Source: Polytrichum commune (taxonomy: Eukaryota > Streptophyta > Polytrichopsida > Polytrichales > Polytrichaceae). Taken from it: a stretch of DNA of 64,000 nt. Below are positions 32,486-43,535 of the stretch, piece after piece. The translations under genes were made by a program, and so were the position numbers. The DNA is taken from positions 34,226,001 through 34,290,000 of the forward strand of contig OX485804.1 of NCBI GenBank assembly GCA_950295325.1. The letters run 5' to 3'. Numbering within the stretch: the stretch's first letter is position 1; the number at the start of each line of letters is the position of its first letter. A model generated the notes under the pieces. That model was not told where the DNA came from. It was given only the letters and a program-made list of their open reading frames with translations, and searched no databases.

Positions 32486-35334
32486 TTACATGACAATCTC
32501 CGGCTTCAGTATCGAGGTTTTGATCTCCTTGTGAGGAAGGACAACACCGCCATTGCTAAAAATCTCATCACAAACACGAACATCTTCACCCAACACGGTC
32601 ATGTTTTCGATCCTCGCCCACTGTCCAATGGTGCAATGCCAGCCCACAATGCTTCCTGCGATGCAAGCATGCTTCTTCACACGCACGCCACGCATGATTG
32701 TGCAACGCGATAGGCGTACACCAGGTTCGATCACACAACCTTGTCCAATGGAAACATCAGGTCCAATCAGACAACCTTCCCCAATTGTCGCACTCTCGTC
32801 CACAATCACATTGCCCAGGATTGATGTTCCTATTGCCAGCTTCTCAGGTGTCTTCTTCCTCAAAGAGTCCAGGTATAATCTGAGGCCAGTGTTGTAGTCG
32901 CGAGGCTGGCCAATATCCATCCAGAAGCCAGGTAGCACCATTGCAAACAAGCTGTTCTCTGCAGCAATCTTGGGGAACACCTCCTTCTCAATTGAAGTCG
33001 GCCGAAGCTCTATCCTCTTCAAGGTCTTTGGACTGAGCAGGTAGATTCCTGCATTGATCTTGTTACCAACAAAGTGTTGGGGTTTCTCAACAAACCGTTG
33101 CACACAGCCAGACTCTTCATCCATGACCACCACACCATACTTGGATGGTTCATCCACCTGGAAAAAAAACAATAATTCAAAATCACATCAATTTTACCTT
33201 TCATAGAGTTCCTCAGATGCGACTGTGTACATAACGTTTTGCTAAGAATGTAAGATCTTACCAAGTAGAGTCATTCATGTTGTAAAATGCCCATAAAACC
33301 TACTAAATATTTGTTGATTAAAATTGAAATTGTAGCATTGCGTAGTTCCAAATAGTAATGGACACTCACTACAATAGCAAACAGTCTACTGCTCATCGAC
33401 AAGTATTGACTGTTCATTTTCACCCATAATGTCCTAGGTGAACTGTCCAGAGACAGGCTAAGTACTTGTTGTGATGAGAACCTGCTACAGGGGAGTAGCA
33501 GGTCAAATCGCAGTAAATACTGGACATAGCCAATAGTGAAACTGCTCGGGGCACAAAATCATCCAAAAATCATTCACAATGAGAGTGAATACAAACTGTA
33601 TGCAGATGTACAAAAGGAAAACGAAGGTCAATGTCCAGGTGGATATTAGGCCTGCTCAAAGCCAGTGGGAGTCTGTTTTGTCAGCAAGGGGTTACCAAAA
33701 ATAGCGTCTGGACAATTGATGGAATGGATCCGAATGGAATAAAATTCAATTCGAATCCAAACAAATGCACGAGATGGGCGAGATTGGAATCAAAATAGCT
33801 ACACTTACATCTGCAATAACATCATCATTCAACTGCATCAATGATTGTGAGGAATTATGCAAGCACAACATTCAATGTTGAGGATCTGGACAACAGAGGA
33901 TGTTCGAAATTTTCCAAGGAAAAATTGGGTGATTAATATGTACCTTAGTGACCATGATGGTAGCCTCGCCACCGTGTTTCTTGTGGAACAAGATCATTTG
34001 CTTCAAAGGGTACTCGCTGATGACATCAGAGTTTAAGACAAAAAAGGGAGCACCAGTGCCATCGTCCAGCTTCTCCCTGGCCAAAGCAAGAGGGCCTGCT
34101 GTGCCCATGGGTTCAGTCTCCTGTGAGCAGGTAATCCTGATGCCGATGCTCTTCTCAAAGTCTCTCAGGAAGTTCATCATCACCTGTTTCAAAGCTCATA
34201 ATATTTCAGAAAACAAAATGCAAAGAAAGGGGCAACATGAAGCCCAAAACTTGACACAGAATATCATTGTAAGAATTGTTCCCTCTTTTCAAAGTCTTAG
34301 GAAGTTCATCACCACCTGTTTCAAAGGTCATCAATATTTCAGAAACATAACCCAAGCCCAAAACATTCATCAAGGTTCTAAATCACCTGACACAAAGGCA
34401 TTATAAGAATTGTCATTGCGTGGCCCCCACTTAGACATTCAGCTATATAGGCAACAAGTCGATGAATCATTGAATACAGAAAACACTGAAGCCTCACCGA
34501 GCATTCCTGATAAGAACAGAGAGAATCGAGTCAAATAAGAATATTATACCGATGTAGAATAATACCTCTGGCTGGTAGTTGATGGCCAAAACAACTTCAT
34601 CGACTCCTGCCGCCTTCAAGGCTTCAATCTGCACCAGAATCCCAGGGGCACATTTTAGATGCAAATTAAAGACATTCGACATTTAGTGCAGATTCACAAC
34701 CCAGAACACATTCTGAAGAAATTTTCAAGTACTTAGTGCAGAGACTTGACCACTTGTGACGTCACACATGTGCATTCCGAGCAATCCCACCTGAATTGCA
34801 GTGAAATGGGACATAATCTGCGAAGAGAATCAACTGGAGTAATATCTGATTACAGTTGTGGAGAAATCACTTCACTACAACCAAATGATTCCAAAGACAA
34901 TACTAAAGATTCCAAAAGGATTCCGGACCATGTCGAAGGGGTTAAGGCTCAAGCCCCGAGGACAAGTGGATCTGACTTCTCAGATTCGGTACATTGCATA
35001 AAATGGGAACTAAGTGCAATCTGCAACCTAGAATGTAATTCTAGAACACATTGCTAGCGAAATCTAGGCCTATGGGGTTTTCAAAATTTACTAAAATCGC
35101 TGTAACCCCGAACCCCACGGATCTGGCTTCCTGCCAAGTGCAAACCACCCGACACACCCAGTGGACATGAATGCGGGTAAAAATAAATTTTTAAAAAAGG
35201 GGAATTCTTGCTTGAATTCTCACCTGGTGCAAGATCATGGGCTTGTTGGCAAAGTCCACCAGAGGCTTGGGCACACTCAATGTCAGTGGCCTCAGCCGGG
35301 TGCCGAACCCTCCGACCAAAATCAAAGCCTTCAT
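32486..35334 (-). CDS. CYT1: GDP-mannose pyrophosphorylase (mannose-1-phosphate guanylyltransferase)
   Basis: It makes GDP-mannose and pyrophosphate from mannose-1-phosphate and GTP in the cytosol, feeding ascorbate synthesis, cell wall mannans and N-glycans. Exons on the minus strand: 35334-35224, 34628-34566, 34183-33944 and 33157-32486; all introns are GT-AG, giving 361 residues, the same length as Arabidopsis CYT1/VTC1. Residues 7-22 hold the nucleotidyltransferase signature ([11 protein letters not shown] then PKPLV). NSDV at 109-112 and FVEKP at 160-164 are the usual metal and sugar-binding motifs. Residues about 250-345 form a left-handed beta helix of hexapeptide repeats ([17 protein letters not shown]), ending LKPEIVM. 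No defect was seen. Intron 2 carries a duplicated copy of the exon 3 acceptor. Confidence 0.96.
34156..34417 (-). repeat. tandem duplication across exon 3 acceptor in intron 2
   Basis: Segment 34156-34283 (the start of exon 3 and the adjoining intron end) is repeated imperfectly at 34293-34417, wholly inside intron 2. The copy preserves a CAG acceptor at about 34315-34317 and the first codons of exon 3. A 2-nt deletion then brings a TGA into frame after about eight codons. Confidence 0.8.
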
Positions 35335-35689
35335 GGTGCGAGTGGAAATCTAGTCCCAGCAACCACAACAAAGGAAAGTAGGCCCCGAATGCACCCCGAA
35401 TGGAAGGGTAAACCAGAGATCTTTGCTCCGAATTCCAAAGTTTCACCAAACTATCAAAACTGTCACAAAATAGGGGAGTGACGAAGATATGAGGAGCTAA
35501 GGATTCTCTCAGACCTCGATGGTTTGTAATTTGAAGTCAACTTGCAATAAGGAAAGACACAGAGACCGAGAGTGAACGGGATACTTATGCCTGGGAATTC
35601 CACCGCCTCACCAAACTAAACCACAACACTCCCAAAAATAGAAAGAATCGAAGTGCGGCTGCTGGATTGAATGAAATGAAGTGAGTGGT

Positions 35690-36180
35690 GGTGGCGATGG
35701 AGCTCCACGAGGCACAAGAACACGGGATGGACGAGACTGGAAGGTGGTGAGTCAAACTGAGGGGAGGATGCCCTGCCCTTATGAAGCTTCAACCTTCACC
35801 TACACGTGCCTCAGACGCGCGTCCGCGTTGATCGTTATCACCGATTGCGTCCTTGTTGCTCATCAGTGCGGCACTGGCCGCCCCCACAGCCCCACCCCAC
35901 CCCACCCCACCCCTTGCAGTCTGACGCGCGTCTGCGTCGCGGGCTCTCTCCGCTTCCCTCCCTGTTGCCCTCCAATGTGGCTCCATCAGCCCCTACAAGC
36001 CCTCGCCTTGCAGTCTGACGCGCGGCTGCGTCGACATGACCCTGCACTGCCGACCTTGTGGTCAGTGCCGCTGTGGCCGCCCCCACAGCCGGGAGAAGCC
36101 GCAACAAGCCGCCATAAACTCACAAAGGGCCCCCCACAGCGAAGAGAGGACAATTATTTGCACTTTCTTCTCCACCCATG
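35690..36180. promoter_or_regulatory. CpG-rich upstream region of the pyrophosphorylase gene
   Basis: Composition changes here to GC-rich with many CG dinucleotides, 350-850 bp upstream of the start codon, so it probably contains the promoter. Direct repeats are present: CTTGCAGTCTGACGCGCG at 35913 and 36007, GGCCGCCCCCACAGCC at about 35877 and 36075, and a CCCCA run at about 35888-35912. No TATA box is claimed. Confidence 0.4.
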
Positions 36181-36189
36181 ATGAGCTTG

Positions 36190-36562
36190 CAAAGTGACCG
36201 AGTTGGTCGGTATATGTGAGAGGCGTGCCCACTAATATATCATTTTGCTCATCATTACCATAGGCTTCCTTCGATTAGGGTACGGCTTCTTGGGCCCCTT
36301 TTCTCCCCCACTCCCATTTATTATGCTGCAATTTTGCCCATCTCGCACAAGCCTCTTGCCGATTGAAGAGGAGAGAGGCAATCGATGCATGCGATGAGTT
36401 CTCGCGCTCTACACAGACATCGACATTTTATTTCCCCAATGGTAGGTGCCGTGAACATCCCTACTCCCATCCACGATTGTGTGTGTGAGAGAGACTGAGA
36501 GACTTCACATTGATCATAGCCTCGAGCTCTTATGTGAGCCCGAAACATATCCCTAGTCCTCG
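36190..36562. other. intergenic, nothing assigned
   Basis: No supported feature. Confidence 0.4.
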
Positions 36563-36854
36563 TCCATCCACTATCGAATCTCGACCACTTACGTGTTAGT
36601 GGTTAATTGAATTCAAATGACTTTGATTAACCTAATTTAGAGATTTTGTGCAATGTTGAGATTAACACGCGTCACATACCTGCCAAGTTTCCGTCACACC
36701 CGTCATCCATCATCCACTATCGAATCTCGACCACCTACATGTTAGTGGTTAAGTGATTTCAAATGACTTTGATGAACCTAATTCAGAGATTTCGTGCATG
36801 TGTTGAGATTTACACCCGCCAGACACCCACCCAGGTTCCGTCACACCCATCAAA
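36563..36854. repeat. 146-bp tandem duplication
   Basis: CTATCGAATC recurs at 36571 and 36717, with the same following sequence (CTCGACCAC, TTAGTGGTTAA, TTCAAATGACTTTGAT, CCGTCACACCC). Two units only. Confidence 0.85.
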
Positions 36855-37435
36855 TGTGCATCATGTAGACATTTGGAACTTGTGATGGGTGCAAATCTCA
36901 ACCCTGGTTTTGTTTTGTCAAATGAACTCTAGAAGGAACTGGTGGAGTGCATACTTATATGTCGTCACTTTATACATTGACCGAATACGAGGTACACTTT
37001 TATGTGATAATACGCTCTCGCCAAGCCTCTTTTACCACTTTCCTTTTTGGCCATGATGGGAATAGGGCAGAACTGGAATTTGTCTTCCTCTTCTCCTGAT
37101 CGGTCTGGTAGAGGGACCACGGAGGGGCTTTCGGACCTCCAATAACTTAACCGCATGAAAATTGTGTTGGGAATATTCGATAGGTCCGCTTCAACCTGTA
37201 AAGGAGAGTTGGTTACGGTGGGCTTAAGTACTTTCCTACAATACACCTGACAGCCTAGTACACAGACAGCCCAGTTGAACATTGCCGAGCTTGGGAGATA
37301 ATTGATTGTCAGGAAATACGGTATCCATCGAAGGTACGTGAGTGTTGTTTGGATTGTTGTTTCATGTGTCGACCCGATTGAATTTACGCAACAAAACGTG
37401 TGTTGCATTAGCAAATTTATGATGGAACATTTGTA
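36855..37435. other. intergenic, nothing assigned
   Basis: A 149-codon open frame on the minus strand (36965-37414) has no recognised motif and is not supported. Confidence 0.4.
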
Positions 37436-37610
37436 AAAACCGGATTGGGGATCAGACCTCCCCTTATTTAGTTGTGATTATCATAAGTGCGTGTAGATTG
37501 ATCTCTTAGTTGAATGCATGGGTCCTTTCAATTGTGTTCACTGGGTATTGAGTGTAGAGTAGTTGTTAATATTTGAAGACGTAGTCCAATCAACCTCCAA
37601 GGGTCATATC
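37436..37610 (-). repeat. R1 dispersed repeat, fragment
   Basis: Similar to 3245-3395 in the same orientation, ending with the GACGTAGTCCAATC block. Confidence 0.5.
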
Positions 37611-37685
37611 TTCCTTCTCGTGATAATACCTTAGTATTTACAGTCAATCGTCTCACTCGCCCTCCTTTCAACTACCAACATGCCA

Positions 37686-37980
37686 ACGTTTAGTAACGTA
37701 GGAAAACCATGAAGTTTTATGTTTGTGGAGGTCCATGGTCTAGATATAAGCCATCGTGCATAACCATATTCGATTGCTCAACATTTACAAGCTAAGGATG
37801 ATTGATGCATGGTTACATCTGTTAACAAGACAATGTTTAGTAACGTATGAAAACGATGAAGTTCTATGTTTGTGGAGGTCCATGGTCTAGATATAAGCAA
37901 TTGTGCATAACCTTATTCGATTGCTCAACATTTACAAGTTAAGGATGATTGATGCATGGTTACACCTGTTAGCAAGACAA
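37686..37980. repeat. 147-bp tandem duplication
   Basis: GTTTAGTAACGTA recurs at 37688 and 37835. The two units agree over nearly their whole length (TTTGTGGAGGTCCATGGTCT, GATTGATGCATGGTTACA). Confidence 0.9.
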
Positions 37981-38653
37981 TAATCTCATATGATACCCCA
38001 CTACATGCTCAAATTCTTCTATCCAACTCTGCAAGAGGAAGCACTACCTTCTTACAACGACAATGGCCTATCCCTCCATGCAGATGATCCAATCCTTCAA
38101 ACCGGTAGTGCTTAAGACATACTCTCCGATGTTTCCGATTTGTGGTGATCCATAGTAATTCGGTAGTTAGGAGGAAGACAAGTAGACTTTGTCCCTTCAT
38201 GCTCCCAGTCACAATTGGATGACTCAAAATATGGTTAATACCATTTCAAGCATAGATTATAGTGAGGACCAGTGTTCCATCCTCTCAACTTATGGCCACC
38301 TCACACAGGAGACTGAGAGCCCGTGACCATTATACTTCAAGCACTTTCATTGGTGGAAAACGCGGAGCCGGTCCCAAGTTCACTACACACTACGCTCAAG
38401 GGACCAACGGAGTATGTGAATGCAAGATGGATGTAAAGCTTACATGGATTCCTACATGGCATGAAATGGATCATGTTTTATGGTCACTTGGATTATTTTA
38501 AAAAAACCACCTCTTGGAGGTAGGCTTAACATAAAATTGGGAGACCATGGCACTCTGAATGCTCATAACCATTGATTTATTTTATTTTATCATGTGTGAG
38601 AACCACATGAATAGAAATTCATTGAAATAGCATTTGGTTGAGGAGGCAATCAC

Positions 38654-38791
38654 ATGTGACTTCACACTATACTTGGGGATCCGTGACCACCCTACATGAT
38701 TTTGAAGGTGTCTTGGGACGGCCTTTGGACACTTTCTTTGGGCTCTCACAATTTCATGGTCGCGGCTCTTGACTTGTGTGTGAAGTGACCC
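38654..38791. mobile_element. short MITE, relative of the 53061/56417 family
   Basis: Left end TGTGACTTCACACTATACTT and right end, reverse complement GGGTCACTTCACACACAAGT, are inverted repeats continuing to GTGACCAC/GCGACCAT. The body resembles 52339-52480. No target duplication is recognisable. Confidence 0.5.
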
Positions 38792-39709
38792 TTACTTTCA
38801 GGAAGGCTACTGCATGAACCCTGCTTCAACAAAAATTCCACATTCCACAAGCATTCACATTCAAAGTCAATGGCCCCATTACTCCTCTTCACATCATGAG
38901 TAACTACACTAAAAATAAGATTGAACACTCGGAGTTTAGAATGTAAATATGATAGTACCACACTTTCCAAAGCTAGAAGATCTTGTGCTCATTGTAAAAT
39001 CAAATACTTCAAAAACTCACACACTCCCTCAAAGGTTCAATTTCACAACAATTATCCTCTTCCCTTCTCAACTCATGAAAGAGTAGTCCCTCGTGCAATA
39101 CAATCCAGGCTATAATCGAAACACTCACAAAGACTCATGATTGTCTCAAAAACGCATAGACTAGCTGGAATCATAATGTCAATCAAAATCTTGACACCCA
39201 AAGAAAACTTGTAGGTCAAACTATTTAATCACTCTTATAGGGACTTTGCATAATAATTCAAATTGAAAGGGGATCCCAATGTTGAGTACAAAGATGATAA
39301 TGCGGTACAAACACCATGGATAAATTGTGATTACCTTAACATTAGTCAATGGCCTAGCAACTATGAATCCCTCATAGATAGCCATGTGCAAAAGTCATAA
39401 ACAAAATCTCAATTATTCAATATTAAAGAGACAAGAGTTATGATACTGGGCAAACATATGATCTCTCCTCCTCTTGCTAGAAGTTCTTAGACATATGTAT
39501 TTTTTACAACACGCGCAAATATCAAAGTTCGAACCCATTCTTATCATATTATAGTCTTTCTTATTCCTAATTTCTAAAATCGAGAGACCAGGGCATGTTC
39601 AAACTTACTCACTTACTAATTTATGGTTCACTTTGTGGCCTATTTGCACTAAATCTACGATCAAGTTTGAAAAAAATAAAAAATCAATACCACACTCTTC
39701 TAGGGAGGA
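38792..39709. other. intergenic, nothing assigned
   Basis: AT-rich; only short open frames. Confidence 0.4.
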
Positions 39710-42110
39710 TTGCATACTTGTATTCATTTCAAGTTTGTATTTGTTGAGGATGATGGCAAAAATGCAGCCGATGGCGGTGGTATGTAGTTGGGTTTGCATT
39801 GTTTTGATGTGACTGAGTGGGGGTTTGAATCAATCAGTATGAGTTTTGGAGGTGGAAGTGTGAAGTACTTCTCTTTGGCTGGTGGTTAGGACAATAAGTG
39901 GCTGAATTTTCCAACTATTGTCGACAATGCCAATAATGAGTCAAGTGTATTTGTCAAATTTATGTTGTTCGGCTATTTATGGGAAACGGTCATGGCAGTT
40001 TGTGAACTTGATGTATCGGAGTTTGATGTTGGTAGTACGTTCACTTGGAAAGGAATCGTGGGTTTGGATGCCTTCTATGAGAAGAATGTACGGCCGAAGG
40101 GGGATGGACAAATGCATGGGGTAGAAGGGCAAATGTAGGGGAGTAGCCAATGTCGGATGGTATTGTCGTTAGGGGTGGTAGAGAAAGATTTACCAATAAT
40201 GAGGCATTTCCATCCAATTTGGTGATGGGAGAGTAGGAGTTGTCAAATGTGTTCAAGGCCCTTATTATGTTTGTCCATGTGCAACTTTTAAGGATAGGGT
40301 GGGTGCTATTTGCAAGAACATGAGGCCATGTGTTGAGGCAAGAGCCTTTAAGGGGGGACATACTGAGAAAAATAGGGAAGGAATGTTTTTGGGGTAGAAT
40401 ATGTGTTTGCGGTAGTTACCCATGTATCGGGCATTATGGAATTTATGTGTTTGGGTGGTTTGAGGATTTGGGATGGTGGGGTTTTCCCTAAAAACATTGG
40501 GAGATGTTGTGGTCTAATGAGGTGTTGTTGGAGGATTTATGAATGGTTGGTGGTGGGAGTGATTTATTGGGTGAGGTGGTGTTTAGAGAAGAAGGTAAGT
40601 TCTATGTCACGGTTTCGGATGGGCCTTTTCATAAATTTTACTATGTAGGTATTGGTGGTAGGGTATTGGTGGTAAATGTGGATGACGTTGATGTCGGGGC
40701 ATCAGAGCAAGCCTGGGCAACGGACTTGATGAGGTAATTGGTCACGTAGTTGCCTTGGATGCCCGTGTGTGATCGTATTTTGAGGATATGCACCAGGTGT
40801 GAATGAGATTGTGATTGTTTGAGGATGTTGCGTCGAAGAAATTTGTCAGGATGGTGTCTGTGGGTTGTGGGGGAGTGTTTGTGATTCCTTGGGAGGCATA
40901 TTGGGACAAGGCTATCATTGAAATTTTGTTTTCAAGAAAATGTTTATGCTTTGTTGGGGTGGAAATTTAAGAGGGGGGTTGTGGGGGAAGGTTGGGAGGG
41001 GCAGGCAAATGGAATTTTGAGTGTGGGAATGGTTGATGTTTGGGTTATTTTCATAAGCATGTTGGGAGTGTCCGGGGAGCCTTTTGTGTTGGAACGGGTG
41101 TGCGGGTGGTGGATGAGGTATGTCTGAATAATGAGATTTGAAGGGATGAGGTGCGTTGATTGGGTCAGTGAGTTGATGCTAGTTGGTGTTAGATATTGAT
41201 AGGATAGTCATGTTTGTCTCAAAGTAGGAGGTTCTAATCTAGGCCCATTTTACAACTTTCCGGGCCTCGGCATTGAGGAAATGCCATGCCATGGCCGTTC
41301 CAATGGCGTGAGTAGCTAGAGCCCGTAGATCCAAAGATGTTATCTTGGAGGAAGGGGCTACGAAATGTGGTTAGGGAAGTGGGGCATAGCAAAGGTGAGG
41401 AGAAATGTTAGTGTGTGACTTTGAGTTTGGAGGTGATTGGGTTGAGTAATGCAGACCCAATGTAGGGTGTTGGGCTATGATCATTGTTTTAGTTAATGAG
41501 GATGTTTTTTTTTTTTGGGGGGGGGGGGGGGTAGGTAATGTTCTTAGAAGCCATTCAATTTCCTTATTACAGGGTTGTTTGGGGGGTTTGAGGATGAACT
41601 CATTGGGGGTAATGTGGTATTGGTGCCATATCCAAGATGGTTGTGAGCATGTGATGTTGCCAATGTGCCATGCAATAGACATGTGGAAGTGAGCAATGTT
41701 GTTGGTGATGTGTATGTTGTGTATTGACAATACCTTATCCACATTGGGATGGGTTTTAGGTATATTGATGGTAAAGAGGCAAATGTGCAGTTTTGGGAGT
41801 ATAAAATTCAAGTCTTTTAGTTTCGGTTGGGTGGTGTTTCGGTTGGGTGGTGTTTCTAGTATGTAAAGTGTGAATTTGTTGTGGTGGTGGTGGATGTAGC
41901 AGTCTTTCACTAGTTGAGAGTTTATAGTGTGGTTGCATTGGTTGGGGGGTCCAAAGACGTTTTCGTCCAATCCATTGGTGTTTTCCAAGTGTGGTGGGCC
42001 TTGGCTCCGTAGGCATCAATGGATGTGGTGTGTGATATGGTTAGGATAGTTTTCATTTGCAATTCGAGAGGAGGTGGAGGGGAAGGTGGAGTGGGTTATA
42101 TTACATTCTA
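39710..42110 (-). mobile_element. decayed LINE, copy b: unassigned domain, RNase H, C-terminal tail
   Basis: The stretch is G/T-rich on the + strand, thus C/A-rich in coding sense, like the LINE at 61-63 kb. On the minus strand it reads, in order and across several frameshifts: a segment from about 41988 to 41371 matching the N-terminal part of copy c; IFGSTGSSYSRHWNGHGM at 41278-41344; MTILSISNTN before a stop at about 41174; an RNase H C-terminal motif (LVHILKIRSHTGIQGN) at 40722-40797; and a tail similar to the LINE end at 9.9 kb (TTAIGCIFAIILNKYKLEM, about 39750). The terminal AD of RNase H is changed to TN. No reverse transcriptase domain was found, so the copy is 5'-truncated or that part has decayed. 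Confidence 0.7.
41507..41532. repeat. poly-T/poly-G tract
   Basis: About eleven T followed by about fourteen G; it interrupts LINE copy b. Confidence 0.85.
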
Positions 42111-42419
42111 TAGTGTTATGTGTGCTTACCTTCACCTCAAAGTAGATAAGTCCAAAAGTGACACTTCCAAGAATTTCTTCCAGGTAGGTTTCATAGCTCA
42201 GAAAATTTTCAAGAATATAGATATGGAAAGTATGAAGTATCTACACTAACAAATTCAACAAATAAAAATTCACATGCGACCTATAGAATTCATAACATTG
42301 TTTTAAGAAATGAACCTTTTATTATCTACCAGGGAGGAACACTAATCTTGGATTATTAGGTGAGAATTGTCACAAACCAACCTTATTGCGGATAATTGCC
42401 AATCATGATTAAGTTGTTT

Positions 42420-42485
42420 GATCATCAGTGTAGCTTAGCATACACCTCAAACATGGTAGGTGGCACTATTACACATGTGACACTG
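42420..42485 (+). repeat. R4 short dispersed repeat
   Basis: The blocks TTGATCATCAGTGTA, CTTAGCATACACCTC and CACTATTACACATGTGACAC also occur at 58797-58862 (+) and reversed at 57212-57285. Confidence 0.45.
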
Positions 42486-42592
42486 TATACCATAAATGAT
42501 GTACTTATTTTACAAGGGTGACCAAACATAGGGAGGGAGGTAATCCATACAATATTATTGACAATGGGGCTATAGTACCTTAGTGTTAAGTA

Positions 42593-43533
42593 CCGTAGGT
42601 TCATAGCTGGTTCGACACATGTTAGCCGAATAATTAATTAAAGTCAAAAAGTCGGTTCGGCACCTAAAAATAAAATTTTCACATTTTCACCAATTTATTT
42701 TTTAAAAATTTAAAATTCGGCTTAAATTCACTTTTAATATTCTTTTTAAGCTTATATCTTGTACATCTCTCTTGCATTGAATGACAAGTAAGATGTGAGT
42801 GAAGAGTTGAGAATGCTCTGTGCTTTATGCAAGTAGAGTGGAGTTATGTTCAACAATGCATATGGGATATGTAAACTTTGAGGTGAAGCACCGAGTTAGA
42901 CTTCATTTTTATAACACGCATAACTTTTGCATAGAGTCTTCAAATGACATCAAATTTGTTGGAGGTGAAAGATTACTTGATTTCTAAACTTTTCTTAGAC
43001 CAACAAAATTCCAAAAAAGTTGATCTTCTATGCACAAATGAGCTCCGAAAAACTGTTATGAACGCATTTTAATTTTTTGATCTTTACACGGCTGCAATGT
43101 TTTGTCCATATCTTTTGCATAAAGACTTATTTTGACACAAAACTTGTTGGAGGTAGAAGAAGGATTGATTTCTCAACTTTTGTTAGTTGGACAAAATTCT
43201 ATAAAACTTCATCTTCTATGCTCAATTGGACTCCAAAAATTTGTGTACAACACATTTGAAAAGCCTCACCTAGAGTCTTGCTACTTCTTAACCCATATTC
43301 TTTGTGGACTAATGTAAGTGAGCTTGATTACAAAAGGAGCACCTTCTCTCTTTCAAAATTCACATATGCTTCCACTGTAAGTAAAACTCTAGTGAGAAGT
43401 AAAAATTTCTTACTTTTTGGCAATTTTGAAAAATAATAAATTTTATATTCGGCAAATAATGCCAATAATATTCCAAACTTTTCGGTATCTATTTTTAGAG
43501 TTATTTTCTGTCGAACCAGCTATGAACCTACGG
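42593..43533. mobile_element. TIR element with TA target duplication, 941 bp
   Basis: Perfect inverted repeats of 25 bp (beginning CCGTAGGTTCATAGCTGGTT) end at a TA dinucleotide on each side (42591-42592 and 43534-43535). Subterminal CGGTTCGGCA/TTCGGCAAAT motifs are partly inverted too. The body has two imperfect direct repeats of about 170 bp (about 42905-43072 and 43085-43262), each with a TTGTTGGAGGT block and an ATCTTCTATGC block. There is no transposase. The TA duplication fits the Tc1/mariner superfamily, but the TIR is not the usual Stowaway type. Confidence 0.85.
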
Positions 43534-43535
43534 TA

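Noticed and set aside
38009-38501. Two short open frames with mixed composition
   Set aside because: No motif, no support from neighbouring frames, and no repeat relation that would identify them.
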